A model generated the notes under the pieces. The model saw nothing but the letters and a program-made list of their open reading frames with translations. It made no database searches and was not told where the DNA came from. From Escarpia spicata (Eukaryota; Annelida; Polychaeta; Sabellida; Siboglinidae), in assembly GCA_963995525.1 (NCBI GenBank), contig OZ023205.1, positions 52,094,714-52,158,713 on the forward strand: a DNA stretch of 64,000 nt. Reading direction: 5' to 3'. Positions 49,801 through 51,662 of the stretch are shown here, piece after piece. Numbering within the stretch: the first letter of the stretch is position 1; every line of letters starts with the position of its first letter. A program made the position numbers and the translations under genes.

Positions 49801-51662
49801 TTCATTGATGTTTATATGTGTGTGGTTAGAATGATCAAAAGAACTGACTTTGTTAGATTGGGTAAGTTGCAAAAGAGTCAACAGCTGTATGTAACAATAT
49901 ATAAAGAGCTGGACCCGTCAGACTTATTTTTGCATAATTTTCACCGGACCCAGTCCAAATAATACTATAGTTTGTCAGACAAAAGGAAACAACAAATTTG
50001 TACGAATAACCATTTCATAGTGAATACTAGGTAGGTTTTTCATGAAATGAATCTGAAACAAATTGTATGCTAAACTACCTGGCAACCCTAAACCGCCATC
50101 GCTTGAAGAAACTTTAAAGGGAGACTATCTGTTTCACTACCCAGAATCAGCCAACACAGTAGTTTGTAAGAGGAAGTCTGCTGAATTGGCTTTGTTGAAT
50201 GTGGGAACATGGGAAATCATTGAACATCAAAGGGAATTGGTTAACTCAGCCCGCTTCAACAATATTGCCTATAAAGCTTGTTTTTAAACTGGATGTTTTG
50301 ATTACAATTTGAACATTTCGCGAACTTTGTTACAGACTTACTAAACATAATTCGGTGAGTAATATACCTCCGACATATTTATCATAATCTGAAAAACAAT
50401 ATAAAATCATAATAACGGTAGGTTTTTACATAACATGGTATTCAGTCCTTAGGACTGCTCAAAGTGCTTCACACGTATGTCATATTAATTAATAAAAGAA
50501 AACTAGGAATACAATGCCTTCTTTTAAAATATATAATTATACAGATTGGACATATTCTTAATTGTTTGCCAGACTACATTGCGTGGAAGGGGCGATACTG
50601 TGCCTTCGACTACCACGTCTTCGAACACTTCCTCCAGTACGTCTTTATGATGTCCCTCGGGCAGAACCAGCCCGGGCCCGAACCCTGGTCACCGAACCTT
50701 GACCTCGAGCTGACCGGTAAGTCGCAAAGGCTGTGATTTGACAAACAAGGAAGGTTTTGTTCTTGCCTTTCTGCAGGTGTTAATTTAACAAACAATATAC
50801 TACTGGTTTGAATTTGGAACTATTATCTTAACAAATTTTAACTAATGTTTGTTTTGGATTGACTGGTATACAACTTGAAACATAAATACCTAACATTGAT
50901 GTTGTCTGTCTAAAACTATTTATTTATATATAAAATACATCACGTTGGTCTGCAATGTGTGAATTAGGAGTCAACCGGCTAAGTAAGTTAGTTCTATTTC
51001 TCCTCATATCCAACATAAATGTGGTCTGTATCCCAAGTGAACTTCCAATTTTTTTAATTTAATTTATTGTATCTTGGGTAATTTAATAATTGCATTTACC
51101 AGGAATTAGGTTTTTGTTTCAATGTTTTTAACTATACACATACACATTTACATAGCTTACATTTAAATTAGTTTGTTTATAGGTTTTAGCACAAATTGTA
51201 AATAGGTGTATGTGCGTTATGTGTATTAATATTTGATAGAGATAGACAGATGGGTGTAGTTTTTGTTTATTACACCACGCTTTTAATGTAAGCAGTTTGA
51301 ACTAGCAAAGAAACATGCTATACAAAAAATATGTTTATTATTTTTATTATGTAGACATGCAGTCGTCGAAGAAGGCGTCTGACACGCAGATGTTGCCTTA
51401 TCGCCCGATGCGTGGCGCGAGTCAACGCACCACGGGCACGAGCGCGAACCTTGCAACTACGATCCACATCAACTCGGTGGTGACACGACCGAAATCGGCA
51501 AAGAAACTCTTCGTCAAGACGCATAAAAACAAGGAGAATCAAATCAGTGTCAACTTCCGACCATTCTCTGCGAACTTCGACGCGAACACCGCCGAGAAAC
51601 AACGCACTTCAACCCCACCCCGCCGGATCAAGTCGGGCCGAACGATGCAGCGGACATCATAA
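952..51662 (+). CDS. Giant multidomain FN3 / thioredoxin-like protein gene (5' partial, 51 exons)
   Basis: One plus-strand gene reconstructed from 51 exons. Every junction has an AG acceptor and GT donor with matching phase, and the exons sum to 8,745 bases (2,914 residues from the first visible codon, ending in TAA at 51660-51662). Domain order: cupredoxin-like (residues 1-100), chitobiase C-terminal-type (103-215), FN3 1-2 (233-413), acidic Ser/Pro linker (413-920), about 14 FN3 domains (924-2585), thioredoxin-like (2640-2800), basic tail (2813-2914). Many FN3 units carry a GY-x-V-x-V-NG strand, a pattern I associate with RIM-binding-protein-type FN3 domains, but overall architecture does not match RIM-BP and I do not recognise the protein. 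No start codon or signal peptide is visible, so cellular location is open; acidic and Lys-rich linkers and a basic tail would fit a cytoplasmic scaffold. Cassette exons could have been missed. Confidence 0.88.
1030..1785 (+). other. Intron 1, nothing recognised
   Basis: AT-rich intron between gtaagt and the exon 2 acceptor. It contains many attttgtaa/ttcgtaa-like short motifs between 1,500 and 1,660 but no gene or mobile element that I recognise. Confidence 0.6.
1786..1942 (+). CDS. Exon 2: cupredoxin-like domain, second part
   Basis: It follows ttgtag and ends before gtatgt, in phase 1. It encodes FLYTFDEEGIFGVAS then GYAGTFTVV, matching the plastocyanin pattern of a TF strand, G-x-F/Y strand and final G-x-F-x-V strand. 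The usual Cys and second His copper ligands are not seen, so copper binding is doubtful. Confidence 0.8.
2193..2264 (+). CDS. Exon 3: end of cupredoxin-like domain / linker
   Basis: Short 72-bp exon between ctctag and gtgagt, phase 1 to phase 1. It encodes LYCSREYQLANVNVTIHN and a Pro-rich end. The phase match on both sides supports it; no motif is diagnostic by itself. Confidence 0.65.
2492..2646 (+). CDS. Exon 4: chitobiase C-terminal-type domain, first part
   Basis: Bounded by ccacag and gtaaaa. It encodes a segment with AKIYYTTDGVLPE, the Y-Y-T-x-D-G signature of the chitobiase/beta-hexosaminidase C-terminal (Fn3-associated) fold. This fold is usually a carbohydrate- or protein-interaction module without catalysis. 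Confidence 0.85.
2647..5286 (+). other. Introns 4-5 (interrupted by exon 5), nothing firm
   Basis: About 2.6 kb of AT-rich intron on either side of small exon 5. A short RLFADDT-encoding stretch near 4,686-4,710 resembles a LINE reverse transcriptase but is too short to call. No other structure seen. Confidence 0.5.
3622..3669 (+). CDS. Exon 5: small exon inside the chitobiase-type domain
   Basis: 16 codons (PSIEYLKDYVPPKVAK) between gttgcag and gtaact, phase 0 on both sides. It lies between the YYTTDG part and the A-x-A-x-x-DG part of the same fold. Confidence 0.7.
5287..5393 (+). CDS. Exon 6: chitobiase C-terminal-type domain, second part
   Basis: The acceptor has a strong pyrimidine tract (tcttttcttcccag); the donor is gtttgt. 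It encodes FIRSIAVADGMLRSEI, the typical closing strand (A-x-A-x-x-DG-x-x-x-S) of this fold. Ends in phase 2. Confidence 0.8.
5994..6072 (+). CDS. Exon 7: end of chitobiase-type domain and acidic linker
   Basis: After ctctgcag and before gtgagg. It encodes RRFTVQPGDDEESSASEP and more acidic residues, linking to the first FN3 domain. Phase 2 in, phase 0 out. Confidence 0.75.
6238..6400. repeat. Cluster of TGTTTAC / GTAAACA motifs
   Basis: TGTTTAC occurs at 6244, 6272, 6286, 6301 and 6316 and its complement GTAAACA at 6367, embedded in tttgtttacaaacaa-like palindromic sequence. This is the core forkhead-factor consensus, but may simply be a degenerate tandem repeat. Confidence 0.6.
6742..6867 (+). 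CDS. Exon 8: FN3 domain 1, N-terminal half
   Basis: Bounded by ccaacag and gtgggt, phase 0 both sides. It encodes VMELFWEPPSNEARPF and ends in RGYQ, the B-strand Trp and C-strand start of an FN3 fold. The fold is split here from exon 9, the commonest split in this gene. Confidence 0.85.
6998..8347 (+). mobile_element. 5'-truncated LINE (CR1/Jockey-type), decayed
   Basis: It encodes the end of a reverse transcriptase: SGVPQGSILGPILFLIY (7049-7099) and LSFADDTTVY (7137-7166, the catalytic A-DD). After a stop near 7,314 and frame changes come FLGIHIDKHLTWKKHI, LTYGVQAWGN and LPKHHFIKLWNNL, the typical C-terminal end of such LINEs, ending at a stop near 8,028. The 3' end is a short repeat tail (ttgatttgatttg, ~8,335-8,347). 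Stops and frameshifts show it is dead. It lies in intron 8 in the same orientation as the host gene. Confidence 0.88.
8526..8678 (+). CDS. Exon 9: FN3 domain 1, C-terminal half
   Basis: Follows cccctgcag, ends before gtaggt. Begins IFLNGVTYCEM, the C' strand with the V/L-NG turn, and contains VYEVILEVYPV, the FN3 F-strand. The preceding 1.7-kb intron carries a LINE. Confidence 0.85.
9185..9475 (+). mobile_element. LINE/SINE 3' tail fragment
   Basis: A short segment encoding TFKSTFKHSLL resembles the FKSxLKTHLF end of LINE ORF2. It is followed by an AT tract and a 3' terminus gtaaagcgccttgaat...gcgctatataagta (9,419-9,465), the conserved tail of many invertebrate LINE/SINE pairs. Confidence 0.6.
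9479..9790. repeat. Dispersed repeat related to 50.27-50.52 kb
   Basis: Shares aaactggatgttttg, atttgaacat and ttactaaaca with 50,285-50,350. A phrase like aaaactaggaacagactg occurs at 9,482 and 9,766 and in altered form at 50,497. Element type unknown. Confidence 0.55.
10198..10362 (+). CDS. Exon 10: FN3 domain 2, N-terminal half
   Basis: Between ctgtag and gtgagt, phase 0. It encodes MAIVWMSITSSDSPITGY then RVYLNGTMCGNQ, the B-strand Trp, the SPITGY C strand and the NG turn. High-quality FN3 half-domain. Confidence 0.88.
10370..10690 (+). repeat. Degenerate tandem repeat (tgtgagggatcatccc-like)
   Basis: Variants of atgtgagggatcatcccaaa recur at roughly 40- to 60-base spacing, each followed by an A/G-rich stretch. 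It begins just inside the donor of exon 10. Confidence 0.65.
10923..11019 (+). CDS. Exon 11: FN3 domain 2, C-terminal half
   Basis: Between gttttcag and gtttgt. Encodes CQLNFLYRVQVSAMPE, the L-x-x-x-x-x-Y-x-V-x-V F-strand of FN3. Ends in phase 1. Confidence 0.8.
11594..11758 (+). CDS. Exon 12: start of the inter-FN3 linker
   Basis: Between ccccacag and gtaatt, phase 1 both sides. Encodes charged, Leu-rich sequence (LSNELEVSLPLETAY and on). No known domain seen. Confidence 0.75.
12286..12357 (+). CDS. Exon 13: linker exon
   Basis: A run of C (ccccccccccag) precedes it and gtaagt follows. Phase 1 to phase 1, 72 bp. Encodes GPVTSIAVQQPKYPVAAM; unstructured linker by composition. Confidence 0.7.
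12495..13440. repeat. CA-rich satellite with higher-order duplication
   Basis: Nearly 950 bp of (CA)n mixed with cactcacaac, catacactc and ctctcctac variants, with pure CA runs at about 12,832-12,901 and 13,363-13,436. The variant string cactcacaacacacacactc occurs at both 12,527 and 12,901, so a block of about 374 bp has been duplicated. Cys/Val or His/Thr reading frames across it are artefacts. Confidence 0.95.
13917..13970 (+). CDS. Exon 14: short basic linker exon
   Basis: 54 bp between tgtacag and gtaaaa, phase 1 both sides. Encodes AIVTPLRKPSPKSKVTGT, a Lys/Pro-rich stretch. Symmetric phase means it could be an optional cassette. Confidence 0.6.
15225..15314 (+). CDS. Exon 15: acidic linker exon, paralogous to the start of exon 16
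   Basis: 90 bp between tccatag and gtaaat, phase 1 both sides. Its end, EEAIFEEGHAGSSTPTTE, resembles the start of exon 16 (METHAGSS-type segment), so the two look like an exon duplication. Symmetric phase allows skipping. Confidence 0.7.
15782..16594 (+). CDS. Exon 16: large Ser/Pro/acidic linker exon
   Basis: 813 bp following ttttgcag, ending before gtaaag in phase 1. It has a Glu-rich block (SEGEESEGEGEGDLG), then Ser/Pro/Gln-rich sequence without a recognisable fold, probably disordered. An internal donor-like CAAG|gtacac after its first 22 codons lines up with the end of exon 15, so an alternative short form is possible. The open frame continues past the donor to 16,767 but composition changes at 16,595. 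Confidence 0.78.
16595..18228 (+). other. Intron 16, nothing recognised
   Basis: 1.6 kb of T-rich intron between exons 16 and 17. I see no reverse-transcriptase motif, SINE tail or tandem repeat in it. Confidence 0.55.
18229..18420 (+). CDS. Exon 17: linker exon
   Basis: Follows ggatcatag and ends before gtatgt, phase 1 both sides. Encodes a Met/Ser-rich start then EVEVQDDVITEGEQPLPP. No domain recognised; the acceptor pyrimidine tract is weak, so the exact start is less sure. Confidence 0.6.
18430..18965. repeat. Intronic duplication (two diverged copies)
   Basis: Segments at about 18,440-18,690 and 18,790-18,965 follow the same order: gcatg, gtgatca/gcgatta then gtgaatgc/gcgaatgc, atgtcacattctgcac/atgtcatattgtgcac, tttgcatg, cacatattt/cacatattc, gcatattttt-cacag/gcgtaaattt-cacag, tgcactgc/tgcactac. 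The first copy contains an inserted 13-bp tandem array. Confidence 0.6.
18551..18625. repeat. 13-bp tandem repeat (gtcagatatcgga)
   Basis: About six copies of g-t-c-a-g-a-t-a-t-c-[ga]-g-[at] in a row inside intron 17. Confidence 0.85.
18966..20849 (+). other. Rest of intron 17, short-motif-rich but no gene
   Basis: Contains recurring gtgtgcac/agtgtgcac words at 19,230-19,350 and tgtcact words at 20,160-20,300. No gene or mobile element recognised. Confidence 0.5.
20850..20995 (+). CDS. Exon 18: end of linker
   Basis: After tttggtcag, before gtactg. Encodes VVKKKRVSKMAVVEVHEE and on to VPVIGHQDGQ. Phase 1 in, phase 0 out, as the next exon needs. A second GT five bases earlier would break frame. 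Confidence 0.7.
21361..21527 (+). CDS. Exon 19: FN3 domain 3, first part
   Basis: After ctgcttcag, before gtaaga. Encodes AAIIRWHFQQSAEPLYRL and IVNAVNVIG, the Trp-bearing B strand and a V-N strand of FN3. Phase 0 to 2. Confidence 0.78.
21840..22072 (+). mobile_element. tRNA-headed SINE
   Basis: Its head (about 21,845-21,903) has an A-box-like tggtagcacggt and a degenerate B box (tgagttaaaatcc) as in tRNA-derived SINEs. It ends in tacagcgccctgaaac...ggggcgctgtgtaagatac near 22,050. Confidence 0.6.
22073..22325 (+). mobile_element. SINE body, copy 1
   Basis: Shares with three other copies the order: ttcattctacgttgctcc, ttcactcagctgtatgaa, tacctggct, gtggaggatatttgtgtac, tgccagggagtaaag, aaagcgctttgagcagtc, aggactga, ataagaactta. 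It lies at the 5' side of exon 20. Confidence 0.8.
22360..22476 (+). CDS. Exon 20: FN3 domain 3, middle
   Basis: After gctgcag, before gtacgt, phase 2 both sides. Encodes CNVQGLIPGNTYT, the L-x-PG-x-x-Y turn before the FN3 F strand. Confidence 0.8.
23319..23460 (+). CDS. Exon 21: end of FN3 domain 3, start of FN3 domain 4
   Basis: After ccattgcag, before gtaagg. Encodes IYVVATYALKN (F strand), then PPAPPTLKTVSLDLYQ, the Pro-rich A strand of the next FN3. Confidence 0.85.
24131..24269 (+). CDS. Exon 22: FN3 domain 4, core
   Basis: After gtgtctcag, before gtaggt. Encodes VCLGWELGEV, then GFRVLVNGEQLG with the V-NG turn, then IDKLKPG. Strong FN3 pattern. Ends in phase 1. Confidence 0.87.
24270..24371. 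repeat. GTGC/GTGTGAAT microsatellite
   Basis: Alternating gtgtgaatg and gcatg words pass into pure (GTGC)n between about 24,322 and 24,370. It starts right at the donor of exon 22. Confidence 0.9.
24572..24852 (+). mobile_element. LINE 3' tail fragment abutting exon 23
   Basis: Similar over about 280 bp to 29,758-30,050. Broken frames encode LWNMLPLSVRAFQNITQ, which resembles the C-terminal end of CR1/Jockey-type ORF2 (LWNxLP). Both copies share atctt(g)atgc...cttggt(c/t)tccaaggatttaggcaca-type sequence. Confidence 0.65.
24877..25090 (+). CDS. Exon 23: end of FN3 domain 4, start of FN3 domain 5
   Basis: After ccttttcag, before gtatga. Encodes KVAVVVATDNAVGDSEPS (F-G strands of FN3), then PPAPHISQQ and IIIAWDRPAG, the next domain. 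A LINE tail ends only about 25 bp before the acceptor. Confidence 0.87.
25091..26100 (+). other. Intron 23, nothing recognised
   Basis: About 1 kb, T-rich at its start and with a C-run near 26,000. No motif or repeat recognised. Confidence 0.5.
26101..26221 (+). CDS. Exon 24: FN3 domain 5, middle
   Basis: After ttgttcag, before gtacac. Encodes RVYLDDTMHGEVKASS and LTGITPGQSRDIFVK, the C' strand and the L-x-PG-x-x-x turn. Confidence 0.83.
26222..27403 (+). other. Intron 24, nothing recognised
   Basis: AT-rich, 1.2 kb. Segment 26,620-26,790 ends in ggaataaaacaaaacaagac and could be the tail of an old element, but I found no matching copy in the window. Confidence 0.4.
27404..27601 (+). CDS. 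Exon 25: end of FN3 domain 5, start of FN3 domain 6
   Basis: After cactgcag, before gtcagt. Ends FN3 5 with SMTVPVMCPAPPQSP and begins FN3 6 with IDLTWEMPQQYGDAVVS. Phase 0 both sides. Confidence 0.83.
28200..28416 (+). CDS. Exon 26: FN3 domain 6, C-terminal half
   Basis: After aatctatag, before gtgagt. Encodes GYQMLKNGKLYGS (NG turn), then VELQILALTDHPVG (F strand), then an acidic extension. Phase 0 to 1. Confidence 0.83.
28796..28905. repeat. Dispersed repeat related to 39,945-40,045
   Basis: Shares agttggta-gtcagaggccaa, then a purine-rich spacer, then ttgggaggagat with 39,950-40,032. Short old repeat of unknown type. Confidence 0.6.
29263..29415 (+). CDS. Exon 27: linker and start of FN3 domain 7
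   Basis: After ttcttttcag, before gtaggc. Encodes LVQPPSKVWCEQVTGHS then ALIVWNK, the A and B strands of FN3. Phase 1 both sides. Confidence 0.78.
29758..30050 (+). mobile_element. LINE 3' tail fragment, second copy
   Basis: Homologous to 24,572-24,852 (gctgcaccaaccctggaat, then cttagtgtta, then aatattacacaatt and aaaacttacccttatgac). Encodes a broken LWNMLPLSV end of a LINE ORF2. Confidence 0.65.
30106..30207 (+). CDS. Exon 28: FN3 domain 7, middle
   Basis: After ttcctgttag, before gtatgg. Encodes LEAERYQVTWWPGEKAE, the C strand of FN3 (Y-x-V-x-W). Phase 1 both sides. Confidence 0.78.
30665..30760 (+). CDS. Exon 29: FN3 domain 7, F strand
   Basis: After gattgacag, before gtgagg. Encodes LLITGLKASVTYHVVVEA, a clear L-x-x-x-x-x-Y-x-V-x-V FN3 strand. 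Phase 1 both sides. Confidence 0.82.
30761..31429 (+). other. Intron 29, nothing recognised
   Basis: AT-rich intron. No tandem repeat or element seen apart from short repeated ccagt words near 31,000. Confidence 0.45.
31430..31615 (+). CDS. Exon 30: end of FN3 7, start of FN3 8
   Basis: After gtccaccag, before gtaggt. Encodes PPSPPTNLGVVS and TIQVAWDAPQENGVEI, the A strand and Trp-bearing B strand of the next FN3. Phase 1 both sides. Confidence 0.85.
31690..32025 (+). repeat. Degenerate ~60-bp tandem repeat
   Basis: About five or six diverged units with the order catgagtcatgcattctgtgac, attttagttt, gactttttcatgag fill intron 30 between exons 30 and 31. Confidence 0.6.
32083..33014 (+). CDS. 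Exon 31: unusually large exon, FN3 domains 8-10
   Basis: 932 bp from cattgccag to gtgagt without interruption. It carries the end of FN3 8, all of FN3 9 (NPPTDLKIVRTN, TVMVSWKPPVVYGSN, ILYKIVVEAVV) and most of FN3 10 (DPPRPIITGY, IQIYWEKP, GYRLEVNGKPHV, VYSVVLIAL). Elsewhere each FN3 is split over two or three exons. It is visibly richer in CpG than its neighbours, suggesting intron loss. Phase 1 in, phase 0 out. Confidence 0.9.
33352..33816 (+). mobile_element. Possible LINE ORF2 C-terminal fragment before exon 32
   Basis: A 154-codon open frame encodes WLARMLLLYNVDLST and SNCPVCQCAFLRRPNNF then ITHFLLSRHA, which resembles the Cys-rich end (CPxC then HFLxxC) of invertebrate LINE polyproteins. 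The frame differs from host exon 32, which it overlaps from 33,731. The assignment is tentative. Confidence 0.4.
33731..33872 (+). CDS. Exon 32: Ser/acidic linker
   Basis: After ccatgcag, before gtgggt. Encodes LKDSANLGSSMSSSVSSN and an acidic stretch, then INVTIPREHD. Phase 0 in, phase 1 out. A LINE-like reading frame runs up to this acceptor. Confidence 0.72.
34165..34465 (+). mobile_element. SINE, copy 2 (with B box)
   Basis: A B-box-like gggttcaaatccc (34,207-34,219) is followed by the shared body (ttcattctacgttactcc to agataagaact at 34,460). The most complete copy in the window. Confidence 0.82.
34517..34739 (+). CDS. Exon 33: FN3 domain 11, first part
   Basis: After tctcgacag, before gtaata. 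Encodes DIRVDWTLQQDNSIIKQF then NVTWHCLEDGA, the B and C strands of FN3. Phase 1 to 2. Confidence 0.8.
34793..34872. repeat. (TGTC)n microsatellite
   Basis: A long run of tgtc units with one interruption (tctcactg), in intron 33. Confidence 0.95.
35477..35669 (+). CDS. Exon 34: end of FN3 11, start of FN3 12
   Basis: After ccttgcag, before gtaaag. Encodes VVDVTVEPQYSTDV, then GRPDPPVIFCRSVS and FVIEWVEPSLH, ending in GYQ. Phase 2 to 0. Confidence 0.85.
35825..35904 (+). CDS. Exon 35: FN3 domain 12, middle
   Basis: 80 bp after cctgcag, before gtaggg. Encodes VYLNAKKVGNELGSHHRK, the C' strand with N-A-K turn. Phase 0 to 2. Confidence 0.78.
36100..36575 (+). repeat. Tandem decayed copies of exon 36 start in AT-rich intron
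   Basis: The exon 36 acceptor and start (ttatttcag|acactacaa) recur at 36,365-36,430 with an in-frame TGA after DD, and more weakly at 36,231-36,280 with the acceptor AG changed to AT. The copies are separated by AATAAA-rich sequence. Confidence 0.8.
36576..36897 (+). CDS. Exon 36: end of FN3 12, acidic insert, start of FN3 13
   Basis: After attatttcag, before gtaagt. Encodes HYKVQLVALSADP (F strand), an acidic block (EDGELEDEDEEYY), then SSIHLDWLMYSELP and MSHYKVTWISVG of the next FN3. Two decayed copies of its start lie just upstream, at about 36,240 and 36,374. Confidence 0.87.
36898..37430 (+). other. First part of intron 36, nothing recognised
   Basis: AT-rich sequence with repeated gattttgagt/gattctaaat words near 37,010-37,060. 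No element recognised. Confidence 0.45.
37440..37800 (-). repeat. Dispersed inverted repeat partner of 49.84-50.23 kb
   Basis: Read on the minus strand this matches 49,880-50,220: both contain gctggac-/ctggact, gcataattttcaccggaccc, atttgtacgaataaccattt, tactaggtaggtttttcatg and ctttaaagggaga. A mobile element copy is likely, of unknown type. Confidence 0.75.
37917..38095 (+). CDS. Exon 37: FN3 domain 13, C-terminal half
   Basis: After cccctgtag, before gtgtgt. Encodes CFPGTNHYVRIHAIANDG, the PGT-x-Y-x-V-x-I F strand, then APPDTPIATL, the start of FN3 14. Phase 0 to 2. Confidence 0.85.
38677..38857 (+). CDS. Exon 38: FN3 domain 14, core
   Basis: After tgttacag, before gtgaga. Encodes YIAIEWEKPATYGLAHI, GYKVYVNGVVEAIL and YVFQVQ. 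One of the clearest FN3 units. Phase 2 to 0. Confidence 0.9.
38858..39655 (+). other. Intron 38, nothing recognised
   Basis: 0.8 kb of AT-rich intron. No motif or repeat recognised. Confidence 0.45.
39656..39829 (+). CDS. Exon 39: end of FN3 14, start of FN3 15
   Basis: After gtttccag, before gtacgt. Encodes SEKLNSKPSEPLEVVWPG and VRVTWDIPPCTGG, ending IKQYK. Phase 0 both sides. Confidence 0.87.
39945..40045. repeat. Dispersed repeat related to 28,796-28,905
   Basis: See the 28.8-kb copy: gagttggtaaatcagaggcc at the left and cttgggaggagata at the right. Confidence 0.6.
40488..40795 (+). mobile_element. SINE, copy 3
   Basis: Shows a tRNA-like head (40,490-40,560, degenerate) and the shared body (ttcactctacattgctcc, acagtggtggatatttgtg, gctttgagcagtcctaa, atgtaagaactta). 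Ends about 40 bp before exon 40. Confidence 0.75.
40835..40960 (+). CDS. Exon 40: FN3 domain 15, C-terminal half
   Basis: After ctgtgtag, before gtaagt, phase 0 both sides. Encodes VICLDETTERPVQI and LKKGSYIVYLEVH, the FN3 F strand. A SINE ends about 40 bp upstream. Confidence 0.83.
41166..41320 (+). CDS. Exon 41: end of FN3 15, start of FN3 16
   Basis: After ttgcacag, before gtagat. Encodes CSDVVKSDALNIQPS, then PDPPQITVTVIG, the A strand of the next FN3. Phase 0 to 2. Confidence 0.8.
41806..41872 (+). CDS. Exon 42: insert within FN3 16
   Basis: 67 bp after tggttcag, before gtagga. Encodes LLSRLYGREVGSSPKHM. Phase 2 to 0. It interrupts the FN3 between strands A and B; no motif recognised. 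Confidence 0.62.
42341..42422 (+). CDS. Exon 43: Glu-rich helical insert within FN3 16
   Basis: 82 bp after gactgcag, before gtgggg. Encodes KDLEELSQVEERLDDCLS, with heptad-like spacing that could form a short helix. Phase 0 to 1. Confidence 0.68.
42761..42897 (+). CDS. Exon 44: FN3 domain 16, core
   Basis: After tctgacag, before gtaggc. Encodes VLAHISWTCVQSNPDL and GYKVLVDGKQYGTTL, the B strand, C strand and DG turn. Phase 1 to 0. Confidence 0.87.
42969..43205 (+). mobile_element. SINE, copy 4 (headless)
   Basis: Body only: ttcgttcactctacattgc, cagtggtggatatttatg, ctgccagggagtaaag, then tgtgtaagaacttacc. Lies in intron 44. Confidence 0.78.
43262..43492. repeat. 18-bp minisatellite (agggatcatttcatatct)
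   Basis: About 12-13 copies of an 18-bp unit with atctagg, cgactagg and tgactgagg variants. As 18 is a multiple of 3 it leaves open frames on both strands (repeats such as SRDHFI), which are not genes. Confidence 0.93.
43616..43764 (+). CDS. Exon 45: end of FN3 domain 16
   Basis: After cctttgcag, before gtgagg. Encodes LNQKSYRLTMVSVIDHP (F strand), then FRPFSFYCFLAQQP. Phase 0 to 2. Confidence 0.83.
43765..44382 (+). other. Intron 45, nothing recognised
   Basis: 0.6 kb AT-rich intron with short repeated catggaaa-gatacataat words near 44,230-44,300. Confidence 0.45.
44383..44595 (+). CDS. Exon 46: pre-thioredoxin region and first Trx strand
   Basis: After ggtttacag, before gtaaga. Basic region (ALERKLTTRRMVMNVG), then CPTAILFWAKW, the central beta strand that leads into the active-site Trp of thioredoxin folds. 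Phase 2 at both ends; the Trp codon is split across the intron. Confidence 0.85.
44596..45235 (+). other. Intron 46, nothing recognised
   Basis: 0.64 kb intron. No element, motif or repeat recognised. Confidence 0.45.
45236..45299 (+). CDS. Exon 47: thioredoxin-like active-site segment lacking CxxC
   Basis: After ttcttag, before gtaaga. Encodes HPVSHRVLEWFVKFARNY. Placed after the exon 46 Trp it reads WHPVSH where a thioredoxin has WCxxC, so both catalytic cysteines are absent. The following helix is well kept. Phase 2 to 0. Confidence 0.83.
45530..48734 (+). repeat. 49-bp minisatellite of splice-acceptor/exon-start units (~65 copies)
   Basis: Unit: gattgtgttccag followed by TATGACATTGTGGCATGTG and a gaggagatgaaatgtggt end. 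The TATGAC word occurs first at 45,546, then 45,599, then in step to exon 48 at 48,735. The distance 45,599 to 48,735 is 3,136, exactly 64 x 49, so no net insertion or deletion has built up. Units differ by few substitutions (gcatgtg/gcatatg, gatt/ggtt). It fills over 90% of intron 47. Each unit looks like a copy of the exon 48 acceptor plus exon start with two small deletions. Confidence 0.97.
48735..48894 (+). CDS. Exon 48: thioredoxin-like domain, second strand and insert
   Basis: After gtgttctag, before gtaggt. Encodes YDFVAVACESDEM, the second Trx strand, then QQIIHAITENGWRED. Its first bases and acceptor resemble the 49-bp satellite that fills the intron before it. Phase 0 to 1. Confidence 0.83.
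49519..49611 (+). CDS. Exon 49: thioredoxin-like cis-Pro segment
   Basis: After tattacag, before gtaagt. Encodes ACELFRVTGVPTIVIIHP; the GVPT is the cis-proline loop of thioredoxin folds and HPE leads into the last strand pair. Phase 1 both sides. Confidence 0.87.
49840..50350 (+). repeat. Dispersed repeat, plus-strand copy
   Basis: Partner of 37,440-37,800 (inverted) and, at its right end (50,275-50,350), of 9,590-9,700. A fragmentary open frame at 50,063-50,287 encodes ESANTVVCKRKSAELALL; I cannot assign it. Confidence 0.7.
50436..50475 (-). mobile_element. SINE 3' end fragment, minus strand
   Basis: Reverse complement gives aagcactttgagcagtccta and aggactgaatacc, the end of the SINE family found in four other places here. 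Confidence 0.65.
50573..50716 (+). CDS. Exon 50: end of thioredoxin-like domain
   Basis: After gtttgccag, before gtaagt. Encodes YIAWKGRYCAFDYHVFE, as in tryparedoxin/nucleoredoxin-type folds, then FLQYVFMMSLGQNQPG. Phase 1 both sides. Confidence 0.83.
50717..51354 (+). other. Intron 50, nothing recognised
   Basis: 0.64 kb AT-rich intron before the last coding exon; no element recognised. Confidence 0.45.
51355..51662 (+). CDS. Exon 51: terminal coding exon, basic tail
   Basis: After attatgtag; it runs to a TAA at 51660-51662. It encodes a Lys/Arg/Ser/Thr-rich tail (VVTRPKSAKKLFVKTHK, then PPRRIKSGRTMQRTS). No fold or membrane segment seen. Its last 13 codons lie inside the 1,755-bp tandem duplication. 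Confidence 0.83.
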
